The notes beneath the pieces were generated by a model. It searched no databases. It worked only from the letters and a program-made list of their open reading frames with translations, and was not told the origin of the DNA. From the NCBI GenBank assembly GCA_038252405.1, contig JBBSAJ010000004.1, forward strand, positions 43,097 to 107,096: a stretch of DNA of 64,000 bases. The letters run 5' to 3'. Origin of the DNA: DATCDE01 sp038252405. GTDB taxonomy: Bacteria > Actinomycetota > Actinomycetes > Prado026. Shown piece after piece: positions 53,213 to 61,282 of this stretch. Position 1 is the first letter of the stretch. Every line of letters begins with the position of its first letter. The position numbers and the translations under genes are program-made.

Positions 53213-54140
53213 TCAGGCCAGGGCGTCCAGCCGGCGCAGGATCACGCCCTCGCGCAGCGCCCAGGGGCAGATCTCCAGCTCCTGCACGCCGAGCAGGTCC
53301 ATCGCCGCGTCCGCCACCAGCGCGCCCGCGAGCAGCTGACCCGCCCGGCCGGCCGAGACCCCGGGGAGGGCGGCCCGCTTTCGCGGGAGACATGGCGGAC
53401 AGCTTGGGCAGCCACTCAAGCAGGTCGGCGTGCCGCAGGCAGCGCCGCACGAACGGGCCCTCGGCGGAGGGCGCGGCACCGGTGATCCGGGCCAGCGAGC
53501 GGAACGTCTTGGAGGTGCCGACCACGTGGTCCGGGGTCCCCGCCCTGATCACCCGGCCGAGGTCGCGCGCCAACAGCGCCCGCACGTGCTTGCGCAGCGC
53601 CTTGACCTCGGCGGCCGTCGGCCGGTCGCTGCCCAGCATGGCCCTGGTGAGCCGCCCGGCTCCGAGCGGCACCGAGTAGGCGGCATCCGGCTCCTCCTCG
53701 CTGCCGGTGGCGACCTCGAAGGACCCGCCGCCGATGTCGAGGACCAGCAGCCGGCCGGACGACCAGCCGTACCAGCGCCGGACGGCCAGGAAGGTCAGCC
53801 GGGCCTCGTCCTCGCCGGCGAGGACGTGCAGCTCGACGCCGGTCTGCTCCCGCACGGCCCGCAGCACGTCGTCCCCGTTGGCGGCGTCCCTGACCGCGGA
53901 GGTGGCGAACGCGAGCAGGCTCTCCACGCCCTTGTCGTCGGCGACCTCGAGGGCCCCGACGACGAACGACAGCAGCCGGTCCGCGCCGGACGTCGAGATC
54001 CGGCCGTCGTCGTCGAGCAGCTCGACCAGCCGCAGCTCGCTCTTGTGCGAGTACACCGGCACGGGCTGAGCACCGGGGTGCGCGTCCACGACGAGCAGGT
54101 GCACGGTGTTGGAACCCACGTCGAGGACGCCGAGGCGCAT
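53213..54140 (-). pseudogene. ppx: Exopolyphosphatase/pppGpp phosphohydrolase (Ppx/GppA) with a one-base frameshift
   Basis: From ATG 54140 the frame reads a normal Ppx/GppA: GVLDVGSNTVHLLVVDAHPG, AFATSAVRDAANGDDVL, LDIGGGSFEVATGSEEE, VVGTSKTFRSLARITG. Near residue 253 it runs out of register. The family C-terminus (ALPGVSAGRAGQLLAGALVA, EICPWALREGVILRRLD) continues in the +1 frame down to 53213. Removing one base from the AAA (coding strand) at 53379-53381 restores a 308-aa protein. This is either a real frameshift, which removes ~55 residues, or a sequencing error. TACCGT lies 6 nt before the ATG. Confidence 0.9.
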
Positions 54141-54146
54141 ACCCGG

Positions 54147-54152
54147 ACGGTA
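54147..54152 (-). promoter_or_regulatory. -10 box of ppx (leaderless)
   Basis: TACCGT on minus ends 6 nt before the ppx ATG at 54140. Confidence 0.5.
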
Positions 54153-54170
54153 TCGCCCCGGGCCACCACC

Positions 54171-54176
54171 TAGGCT
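54171..54176 (+). promoter_or_regulatory. -10 box of the Cys-rich protein gene (leaderless)
   Basis: TAGGCT ends 6 nt before the GTG at 54183, in a 42-bp divergent gap with ppx. Confidence 0.55.
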
Positions 54177-54182
54177 GGCCCG

Positions 54183-54923
54183 GTGCCTGAAGCAGCCCTC
54201 GACTTCCCCCGCGCCTGGGTGGAGTTCCCCGACCCCGCCGACGCGGGGCAGCTGTTCCGCTGCGACCTCACCTGGCTGACCTCGCGCTGGACCTGCATCT
54301 TCGGCCAGGGCTGCGCCGGGGTGGTCGCGGGCCGGCCGGACGACGGGTGCTGCACGCTCGGCGCCCACTTCTCGGACAAGAACGACGAGAAGCGGACGCT
54401 GCGGTGGGCCAAGCGGCTCACCCCCGCCGAGTGGCAGCACCACGGCACCAAGAAGCTGGTGGAGACCGACGAGGAGGGCGCCCGCAAGACCCGCGTGGTG
54501 GACGGCGCCTGCGTGTTCCTCAACCGGACCGACTTCCCGGGCGGCGCCGGCTGCGCGCTGCACAACCTGGCCATCAACGAGGGGCAGCACCCGCTGCACG
54601 CCAAGCCGGACGTGTGCTGGCAGCTGCCCATCCGGCGCAGCTACGAGCGGGTGACCCGGCCGGACGACAGCCAGCTGCTGGTGGTCTCGATCCAGGAGTA
54701 CGACCGCCGCAGCTGGGGCGCCGGCGGCCACGACCTGCACTGGTACTGCTCGGGGGCCACCGAGGCGCACGTCGGCGCCGACCCGGTGTACGTCTCCAGC
54801 GCCGCCGAGCTGGAGGCGCTGATGGGCCCGCTCGGGTACGCCGAGCTGGTCCGGCATTGCGAGGCGCACCTGGCCCGCCGGCCCACGGTGGCGGCCCACC
54901 CGGCCGACCCGGAGCTCGGCTAG
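54183..54923 (+). CDS. Conserved Cys-rich protein (DUF3109/YkgJ-like)
   Basis: 246-aa soluble protein. Cysteines are clustered: C27, C38, C44, C56-C57, then DGACVFLNRTDFPGGAGC with ALHNLAINEG after it, and KPDVCWQLPIRR. The C-FLN...C-LH...G..P..KP..C...P pattern is that of the YkgJ/DUF3109 zinc- or iron-chelating family. Function unknown. It lies between ppx and radA, with start GTG 54183. Confidence 0.7.
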   Translation: MPEAALDFPRAWVEFPDPADAGQLFRCDLTWLTSRWTCIFGQGCAGVVAGRPDDGCCTLGAHFSDKNDEKRTLRWAKRLTPAEWQHHGTKKLVETDEEGARKTRVVDGACVFLNRTDFPGGAGCALHNLAINEGQHPLHAKPDVCWQLPIRRSYERVTRPDDSQLLVVSIQEYDRRSWGAGGHDLHWYCSGATEAHVGADPVYVSSAAELEALMGPLGYAELVRHCEAHLARRPTVAAHPADPELG

Positions 54924-54975
54924 CCGCCCGACTGGCTGCTCGTCGCGGCTCCCCGGCCCTGTCGGTGCGGGCCCG

Positions 54976-54981
54976 TACGCT
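54976..54981 (+). promoter_or_regulatory. -10 box of radA (leaderless)
   Basis: TACGCT ends 7 nt before the radA ATG at 54989. Confidence 0.55.
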
Positions 54982-54988
54982 CCCGGCC

Positions 54989-56365
54989 ATGGCCAAGACG
55001 TCGGCGGCAGCGCCGCGCCCCACGTACCGATGCGCCGAGTGCGGCTGGACGGCGACCAAGTGGGTCGGGCGCTGTGGCGAGTGCCAGGCGTGGGGCACCC
55101 TCGAGGAAGTCGGCGCGGTCCGGCTGCACCAGGTGGCCGCCGGACCGGTGAGCGCGCCGGCCCGGCCGATCGCCGAGATCGACGTCGAGTCGGCGCGGGC
55201 CCGCTCCACCGGGGTCGGCGAGCTGGACCGGGTGCTCGGCGGGGGGCTCGTTCCCGGCGCTGTGGTGCTGCTGGCCGGCGAGCCTGGGGTGGGCAAGTCC
55301 ACCCTGCTGCTCGAAGTGGCCGCCACCCATGCCCGCCAGCACGGCGCCCGGGTGCTGTACGTGACCGGCGAGGAGTCGGCCGCCCAGGTGCGGCTGCGGG
55401 CCGAGCGGATCGGGGCGCTCGACGAGCGGCTGCTGCTCGCGGCCGAGACCGACCTGGCCGCCGTGCTCGGCCACCTGGACACCGTGCGGCCCGACCTCCT
55501 GGTCCTGGACTCCGTGCAGACCGTGGCCAGCGCCGACGTCGACGGCAGCGCCGGCGGGGTCACCCAGGTGCGCTCGGTCGCGGCCGCGCTGACCCGGGTG
55601 GCCAAGGAGCGCTCGATGGCCACCGTGCTCGTCGGCCACGTGACCAAGGACGGCTCGATCGCCGGCCCCCGGGTGCTGGAGCATCTGGTCGACGTCGTGC
55701 TGCACTTCGAGGGCGAGCGGACTTCTCGGCTGCGGATGGTCCGGGCCGTGAAGAACCGCTACGGCCCGTCCGACGAGGTGGGCTGCTTCGACCTGCACGA
55801 GGGCGGCATCGAGGGACTGCCGGATCCCAGCGGGCTGTTCCTGTCCCGCCGACCCGAGCCGGTGCCCGGCACCTGCGTGACCGTCACCCTCGAGGGTCGC
55901 CGGCCGATGGTCGCCGAGGTGCAGGCGCTGGTGGCCAGCTCCCAGCTGGCCACGCCGCGGCGGGCGACCTCCGGCCTGGACTCCGCCCGGCTGGCCATGG
56001 TGCTCGCCGTCCTCGAGCGGCGGGGCGGCGTCCAGGTCGGCCGGTCCGACGTCTACGCGTCCACCGTGGGCGGGGTACGGCTGACCGACCCGGCCGCCGA
56101 CTTCGCACTGGCCCTCGCCGTCGCGGGCGCCGCGGCGGACCGGCCGCTGCCCACCGACGTGGTGGCCGTCGGGGAGATCGGGCTGTCCGGCGACCTCCGG
56201 CCGGTCACCGACGTCCGGCGTCGGCTGGCCGAGGCGGCCCGGCTGGGTTTCCGACGGGCCCTCGTGCCGGCCGACCCCGGACCGGTGCCGGACGGCGTGT
56301 CGGTGGTGGAGGTCAGCGACCTGCGGACCGCACTCGAGACCCTGTTCGGCCGGGGCCACGGCTAG
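54989..56365 (+). CDS. radA: DNA repair protein RadA
   Basis: RecA-like helicase for recombination intermediates (458 aa). Zinc finger CAECG...CGECQAW at the N-terminus, Walker A AGEPGVGKSTLLLEVA, Walker B LLVLDSVQ, the RadA-specific KNRYG motif, and a C-terminal Lon-like domain (FALALAVAGAAADRPLP; VGEIGLSGDLRPV). ATG 54989. disA follows 35 nt later, as in most actinobacteria and firmicutes. Confidence 0.95.
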   Translation: MAKTSAAAPRPTYRCAECGWTATKWVGRCGECQAWGTLEEVGAVRLHQVAAGPVSAPARPIAEIDVESARARSTGVGELDRVLGGGLVPGAVVLLAGEPGVGKSTLLLEVAATHARQHGARVLYVTGEESAAQVRLRAERIGALDERLLLAAETDLAAVLGHLDTVRPDLLVLDSVQTVASADVDGSAGGVTQVRSVAAALTRVAKERSMATVLVGHVTKDGSIAGPRVLEHLVDVVLHFEGERTSRLRMVRAVKNRYGPSDEVGCFDLHEGGIEGLPDPSGLFLSRRPEPVPGTCVTVTLEGRRPMVAEVQALVASSQLATPRRATSGLDSARLAMVLAVLERRGGVQVGRSDVYASTVGGVRLTDPAADFALALAVAGAAADRPLPTDVVAVGEIGLSGDLRPVTDVRRRLAEAARLGFRRALVPADPGPVPDGVSVVEVSDLRTALETLFGRGHG

Positions 56366-56368
56366 ACT
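56363..56368 (+). promoter_or_regulatory. possible disA promoter -10 box
   Basis: TAGACT overlaps the radA stop codon and would give disA a ~26-nt leader with GAGAGGG before GTG 56401. disA may also be read through from radA. Confidence 0.35.
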
Positions 56369-56400
56369 CGCAGCGATCTTCGGTCGGCAGAGAGGGATCC

Positions 56401-57507
56401 GTGAGCGCGGTCGAGCGTGACAGGACGGGGGAACGGGCGGACACCCTCCTCCGGCAGACCCTGGCGACCGTGGCCCCCGGGACCCCGCTGCGGGATGCGC
56501 TCGAGCGCATCCTGCGCGGCCGGACCGGCGCGCTCATCGTGCTCGGCTACGACAAGACCGTCGAGTCGCTGTGCAGCGGGGGCTTCGAGCTGGACGTGAC
56601 GTTCTCCGCCACCGGCCTGCGCGAGCTGGCCAAGATGGACGGCGGGGTGGTCATGGACCGCGACGCCACCCGGATCCTGCGGGCGAACGTGCACCTGGTG
56701 CCGGACCCGTCCATCCCCACCGAGGAGTCCGGCACCCGGCACCGCACCGCGGAGCGGGTGGCCAAGCAGACCGGCTACCCGGTCATCTCGGTCAGCCAGT
56801 CCATGCAGATCATCGCCTTGTACCTGGGCGGCCGACGGCACGTGCTCGAGGACTCCGGCGCGATCCTGTCCCGGGCCAACCAGGCGCTGGCCACCCTGGA
56901 GCGCTACAAGATGCGCCTGGACGAGGTCTCCGGGACGCTTTCCGCGCTGGAGATCGAGGACCTCGTCACGGTGCGCGACGTCGTGGCGGTGGCCCAGCGG
57001 CTGGAGATGGTGCGCCGCATCGCCGGCGAGATCGAAGGCTACGTCGTCGAGCTGGGCTCGGACGGCCGGCTGCTCGCCCTGCAGCTCGACGAGCTGATCG
57101 CGGGCGTGGAGGACGAGCGCACCCTGGTCGCCCGCGACTACATCCCGGCCGGCGGTGGCCGGCGGCAGCGCAGCGTCGAGCAGGTGCTGGCCGACCTCGA
57201 CTCGCTGACCTCGGTGGAGATGCTGGACCTCCAGGTGGTGGCGCGGGCCCTCGGGCACGGTGGGGCCAACGAGACGCTCGACACGGCGATCGCCCCGCGC
57301 GGGCATCGGCTGCTGGCCCGGGTGCCGCGACTGCCGGCCAGCGTGGTGGACCGGCTGGTCGAGCACTTCGGCACCCTGCAGAAGCTGCTGTCGGCCAGCA
57401 TCGACGACCTGCAGGCCGTCGAGGGCGTGGGTGAGAACCGGGCCCGGACCGTGCGCGAGGGCCTGTCCCGGCTGGCCGAGTCGTCGATCCTCGAGCGGTA
57501 CGTCTGA
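56401..57507 (+). CDS. disA: DNA integrity scanning diadenylate cyclase DisA
   Basis: c-di-AMP synthase that scans DNA (368 aa). The DAC domain has the RHR motif GTRHRTAERVAKQTG and NVHLVPDPSIPTEES. The usual DGA motif is DGG here (AKMDGGVVMDRDA). The linker helices and a C-terminal HhH DNA-binding region (LSASIDDLQAVEGVGENRAR) follow. Length is normal. GTG 56401. It converges with cheW; both stop codons lie in one hairpin. Confidence 0.94.
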   Translation: MSAVERDRTGERADTLLRQTLATVAPGTPLRDALERILRGRTGALIVLGYDKTVESLCSGGFELDVTFSATGLRELAKMDGGVVMDRDATRILRANVHLVPDPSIPTEESGTRHRTAERVAKQTGYPVISVSQSMQIIALYLGGRRHVLEDSGAILSRANQALATLERYKMRLDEVSGTLSALEIEDLVTVRDVVAVAQRLEMVRRIAGEIEGYVVELGSDGRLLALQLDELIAGVEDERTLVARDYIPAGGGRRQRSVEQVLADLDSLTSVEMLDLQVVARALGHGGANETLDTAIAPRGHRLLARVPRLPASVVDRLVEHFGTLQKLLSASIDDLQAVEGVGENRARTVREGLSRLAESSILERYV

Positions 57508-57519
57508 CCTCCAGGTCAG
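57504..57519. terminator. hairpin over the disA and cheW stop codons
   Basis: The 7-bp arms CTGACCT and AGGTCAG with a 2-nt loop contain the disA stop (57505-57507) and the cheW stop (57516-57518). With only 8 bp between convergent genes, it may end transcripts from both sides. Confidence 0.35.
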
Positions 57520-57971
57520 CGCCGCGCGGCCGACGCTGGGCCGGCCGGTGAACCGAGCCCGGCGAGGACGTGCAGGTCGACGAGGAACACCGCCCGCTGC
57601 TCGTCGTCCGCCGTCCGCAGCACCTCCAGGACGTACCCCGGCAACCCGCTGGACGGCGGCTCGGCCGTACCGGTGAGCGCCTCCGGGTCCACCACGGCGA
57701 GCACCTTGTCGACGGCCAGGCCGATCGAGCCGTGCACCCCGTCGGTCACCCCGTCGATGAGCACGAGCACGTCGCCGAGCGCCCCCGGGTCGGCCGGCGA
57801 GCGCAGGTCGACGACCGGCAGCGGCTGCCCGCGCAGCTCGAGCAGCCCGGTGACCGGGGCGCGGACCCCGCGCAGCCGCTCGATCCCGGTCGCCCGGACG
57901 ACCTCCCGGACCTGGTCGAGCGAGGCGGCCAGCTCACGCCCGTCCATCGAGAACGTGACGTACCCGCTCAC
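57516..57971 (-). CDS. cheW: Chemotaxis adaptor CheW
   Basis: 151-aa CheW-domain protein that would link receptors to the kinase CheA. Typical blocks are VTFSMDGRELAASLDQVREV, GLLELRGQPLPVVDLR and GLAVDKVLAVV. ATG/GTG start 57971 overlaps the cheR stop by 4 nt. No cheA, cheY or receptor gene is in the window. Confidence 0.88.
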   Translation of the reverse strand: MSGYVTFSMDGRELAASLDQVREVVRATGIERLRGVRAPVTGLLELRGQPLPVVDLRSPADPGALGDVLVLIDGVTDGVHGSIGLAVDKVLAVVDPEALTGTAEPPSSGLPGYVLEVLRTADDEQRAVFLVDLHVLAGLGSPAGPASAARR

Positions 57972-59407
57972 GCGCCCCTCCGAATTCCTTCGACCCCACC
58001 ACCGGTGTCATCGGCCAGCCGGCGGCACAACTGCACCAGCTCGTCCACGTGGCGCCCGTCCAGGATCCGCCTGGCCCGCTCGGCCGGTACCTGCGGCAAT
58101 GTCATGGCCGCGGCCCGGTAGGACGCGGACGCGGCGGCCCGCTTCCCGCTGCCGGACAGCGCCACGGCCAGCAGGAAGTGCGCGTCCCCGGCCATCGGGT
58201 CGAGGTAGACGGCGCGCTGCAGCGGCCCCGTGGCGGCGACCGAGTCGGCCCGGTTGAGCCTGGCCTGCCCCAGCAGGGTGTACGCGGACACCTGCACGGC
58301 GTCCGGGACGTCCGGCTCGGCGACCAGCTCGGACGAACGCAGTGCGGCCCCCTCGTAGTCACCGGCGTCGAAGGCCGTGCGGGCTGCCGCCAACGCGTCC
58401 AGTGACCGGCTCGCGGCCGGCCGCACCGGGTCGGTCAGCCGACCGCTGGAGCCGGTCCGGCTGGCCGGGGCGGCCAGCGTCCGGCGCGGGCGCAGGCGCG
58501 GCCGGGCCACCGAGCGCAGCCGCAGCTCGGCCGGCGACGGCGGGGTGGCCGTGGACGCCAGCGCCGTCGCCGGGGCCGGCCGGTAGGCGAAGACGTCGCC
58601 CACGGGCACCGCGACAAAGGACTCGCTGACCTGCCACAGGTTCTCGGTCGGGCCCATGAGCAGCCAGCCACCGGGGCCGAGCACCTCGCGGAAGCCCTCG
58701 ACGACCGAGCGGGTGGTGTCCCTGGAGAAGTAGATGGTCACGTGCCGGCAGACGACCAGGTCCACCTGTCCCGGGCCGAACGGCAGCGGGTCGGTCACCA
58801 GGTTGTGGTGCACGAAGGTCACCAGCTGCCGAACCTCGTCGCGCACCAGGTGGCTGCCGTCCGGCTCCGGCTGCAGCCAGCGACCGATGGCCGACGGGTC
58901 GGCCAGCTCGATGGTGCGGCCCGAGTAGTTGGCGGCTGCGGCCACCTCGAGGGCCGCGGTGGAGACGTCGGTGGCGAGCACCTGCACCCGAGGCGGCAGG
59001 CCCAGCCGGCCGGCGGCCTCCAGCGCCAGCATGGCCAGGTTGAACGGCTCCTCGCCCGTCGAGCAGCCGGCGCTCCAGACGACCAGGTCGCGGTTGTCGG
59101 CCGCGGCCCGCCGGAGCAGGGGCGGCAGCAGCAGGTCCCGCAGCGCGTCCAGCTGCGGCCGGGCCCGGTGGAAGTGGGTCTCCTGGATGGTCACGGCATC
59201 CAGCAGCCGCTGCTGCTCGCTCGCCCCGTGCGGGGAGCGCAGCAGCGCCAGATAGGTGGGGACGTCGGGGCTGCCGGTCTCGCTGAGCCGCCCGTGCATC
59301 GTCGCGGCCAGCGAGGGACGGCGGCTCTCGTCGAACTCCAGGCCGGCGGTGCGGCGCAGGTGGACGCGGAGCGCGGCGAACTCGGCATCGCCGAGCAGCC
59401 GGCTCAC
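57968..59407 (-). CDS. cheR: Chemotaxis methyltransferase CheR with C-terminal TPR-like region
   Basis: 479-aa SAM-dependent methyltransferase for receptor glutamates. N-terminal alpha domain, ETHFHRARPQLDALRD, then the SAM domain with VVWSAGCSTGEEPFNLAMLA and VVCRHVTIYFSRDTTRSVVE. The last ~110 residues are TPR-like helices (YTLLGQARLNRADSVAATGP; DAHFLLAVALSGSGKRAAA), as in CheR proteins of non-canonical chemosensory systems. Start overlaps cheB by 4 nt. Confidence 0.9.
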   Translation of the reverse strand: MSRLLGDAEFAALRVHLRRTAGLEFDESRRPSLAATMHGRLSETGSPDVPTYLALLRSPHGASEQQRLLDAVTIQETHFHRARPQLDALRDLLLPPLLRRAAADNRDLVVWSAGCSTGEEPFNLAMLALEAAGRLGLPPRVQVLATDVSTAALEVAAAANYSGRTIELADPSAIGRWLQPEPDGSHLVRDEVRQLVTFVHHNLVTDPLPFGPGQVDLVVCRHVTIYFSRDTTRSVVEGFREVLGPGGWLLMGPTENLWQVSESFVAVPVGDVFAYRPAPATALASTATPPSPAELRLRSVARPRLRPRRTLAAPASRTGSSGRLTDPVRPAASRSLDALAAARTAFDAGDYEGAALRSSELVAEPDVPDAVQVSAYTLLGQARLNRADSVAATGPLQRAVYLDPMAGDAHFLLAVALSGSGKRAAASASYRAAAMTLPQVPAERARRILDGRHVDELVQLCRRLADDTGGGVEGIRRGA

Positions 59408-60474
59408 GGGGCCGCCTCGGTCCGTGGCGCCGAGCGGCTGGCCGAGGCCACGATCGCCCGGCCGATGTCACCCAGCGGCAGCTCCGCCTCGACGGCGTCG
59501 AGCTGGCGGGCCGCCCCGGGCATGCCGTACACGACGCTGGTGGCCTCGTCCTGGCCGATCGTGTGCCCGCCGACGTCCCGCAGCGCGCGCAGGCCGGCCG
59601 CGCCGTCTCGGCCCATGCCGGTGAGCAGCACGCCGACCGAGGACCGGCCGCACTCCTCGGCCACCGACGCGAAGGTGGCGTCGACCCCCGGCACGTGGAA
59701 CTGCCCCTGCGGCGGCTCGACCAGGGCGATCCGGTGCCCCCGGCGGACCAGCAGGTTCAAGCCGGCCGGGGCCAGGTAGACGGTGCCCTCGACGAGCCGT
59801 TCGCCGTCCGCGGCCACGACGACCCGCAGCGCGCAGACGCCGTCCAGCCAGCGGGCCAGCCCCTCGACGAACCCCTCGGCCATGTGCTGGACGACGATGA
59901 CGGCGGCCGGGAACTCGACCGGTAGCTCGCGCAGGATCGTGGCCAGCGCCGGAGGCCCACCCGTCGAGGCGCCGATCGCCACCACGCGAGGGCCGCGCGC
60001 GCTGCGCCGGTCCGCAAGGCCGCGCTGCCGGAGCCGGGCCCGCGGATGGGTGATCACCGGGACCCGGCTGGCCACCCGCAGGTGGCGCTGAAGCAGGATG
60101 CTGTAGGCAGGGGTGCCGGTGCCGACGTCGAGTGCCCCGACCACGTCGACAGCGCCGGCCGCGATGGCCGCCTCGGGATGCTTCGCCGCCGCACCGCAGA
60201 CGACGATGGGGGTGGGCCAGCCAGCCATGATCCGCTCGATGGCGTCCAAGCCGCCGCCGAAGAGGTCCAGGTCCACCAGGACGGCGTCCGGGCGGGTCTC
60301 CCGCACCAGCTCCTCGGCCGACTCGCTGTCGCACGCGCCGCCGACGACCGAGAAGACTTCGCTGCGCACCAGACCCGAGAGCTGGCGCAACCGGGTCTGG
60401 GTGCCGGCCACCAGCGCGACGGTGACCACCGGCACCGGCGTCCCGCCGAGCTCCTCGACCGACGACGCCGACAC
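59404..60474 (-). CDS. cheB: Chemotaxis methylesterase CheB
   Basis: 356-aa response-regulator methylesterase. The receiver domain has Asp in AVLVDLDLFGGGLDA. The catalytic triad regions are VAIGASTGGPPALATIL (Ser), VIVVQHMAEGF (His) and LLTGMGRDGAAGLRAL (Asp). GTG 60474 has GGAGG upstream (6-nt spacing). It heads cheB-cheR-cheW, which sits in an otherwise conserved disA-mutY block. The 91-bp gap 60475-60565 holds only its leader. Confidence 0.92.
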   Translation of the reverse strand: MSASSVEELGGTPVPVVTVALVAGTQTRLRQLSGLVRSEVFSVVGGACDSESAEELVRETRPDAVLVDLDLFGGGLDAIERIMAGWPTPIVVCGAAAKHPEAAIAAGAVDVVGALDVGTGTPAYSILLQRHLRVASRVPVITHPRARLRQRGLADRRSARGPRVVAIGASTGGPPALATILRELPVEFPAAVIVVQHMAEGFVEGLARWLDGVCALRVVVAADGERLVEGTVYLAPAGLNLLVRRGHRIALVEPPQGQFHVPGVDATFASVAEECGRSSVGVLLTGMGRDGAAGLRALRDVGGHTIGQDEATSVVYGMPGAARQLDAVEAELPLGDIGRAIVASASRSAPRTEAAP

Positions 60475-60565
60475 AGCACCCTCCGCTTCGCACGCGGTCA
60501 GCCGCGCAGGGACCGCCGTCGTTGCTGTGTCGTCCGGTTCCGGCTCGGCCTTGAGGGCCGCGGGA

Positions 60566-61240
60566 TCACCGCAGGGTGAAGGTGGCCGGAGGGGAGACGA
60601 GGGTGAGGTCGCGGCCCACCACCGAGTAGGAGCCGGCGGCCGCGGACGGCTGGTTCGCGGGGCAGCCGGGCTGGGAGGACACCCGAGCCCACTGCAGGGT
60701 CGCGGTGAAGGTCCCGCCGGGCGTCAGGGTCCGCAGGTCGGAGGCGCCGCCGGGTGAGCAGTGGTCCGAGGACCACACCAGCACTCCCCCGGAGATGACC
60801 CGCAGCTCCAGCGCGGTCTGGCCGACGTCACGGCGGCAGTCGCGGGTGCCGGTGTTGCGCACGGCCAGGCTGAACTTGGGCTGCTGGCCGGCCGGGTAGG
60901 TCGCACGGTCGGTGCGCACCGCGATGCTCAGCTGGGCGTCCGCGCACAGCGGGGCCGTGGAAGCGCTCGCGGTGGCCCTCGCGGTGGCGCTCGCTGTGGC
61001 CGTCGGCCCGGCCGAGGCGGTCGGGGTGGCCGAGGCGGTCGGCGTCGGGCTGCTGGCGAGCGCCGCCGGGCTGGACGAGGGACCGGCACCCGCCTGTTTG
61101 CCGGGGCCCGGGCCGGCCACCGCGCGCACCCCCCACCCGGCGGCGAGGACGAGGACCACGAGCACGACGAGCGCGAGGGCGCGACGCAGCCAGTAGGCAC
61201 CCGGGGGCAACGGCCCGACAGGGTGCAGCAGCGACCCCAT
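60566..61240 (-). CDS. Membrane-anchored protein with Ala/Ser/Thr-rich linker
   Basis: 224-aa protein: short cytoplasmic stretch, one hydrophobic helix (ALALVVLVVLVLAAGWGVRA), a ~60-residue low-complexity Ala/Ser/Thr/Pro linker, then a beta-rich outside domain with four cysteines (SIAVRTDRATYPAGQQPKFS; VSGG-type repeats). It matches the type of protein seen between disA and mutY in mycobacteria, from memory. Function unknown. ATG 61240 was chosen because TAGGCT lies 7 nt upstream; ATG-type starts further up would pass that box. Confidence 0.72.
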   Translation of the reverse strand: MGSLLHPVGPLPPGAYWLRRALALVVLVVLVLAAGWGVRAVAGPGPGKQAGAGPSSSPAALASSPTPTASATPTASAGPTATASATARATASASTAPLCADAQLSIAVRTDRATYPAGQQPKFSLAVRNTGTRDCRRDVGQTALELRVISGGVLVWSSDHCSPGGASDLRTLTPGGTFTATLQWARVSSQPGCPANQPSAAAGSYSVVGRDLTLVSPPATFTLR

Positions 61241-61247
61241 GCGGGTC

Positions 61248-61253
61248 AGCCTA
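61248..61253 (-). promoter_or_regulatory. -10 box of the membrane-anchored protein gene (leaderless)
   Basis: TAGGCT on minus ends 7 nt before the ATG at 61240. Confidence 0.5.
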
Positions 61254-61282
61254 GGGCCGGCGCATGGGACGATGCGCACGCC

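Noticed and set aside
61268..61273. GACGAT as leaderless -10 of mutY
   Set aside because: Spacing of 9 nt and a G at position 1 are outside the pattern seen for the other genes.
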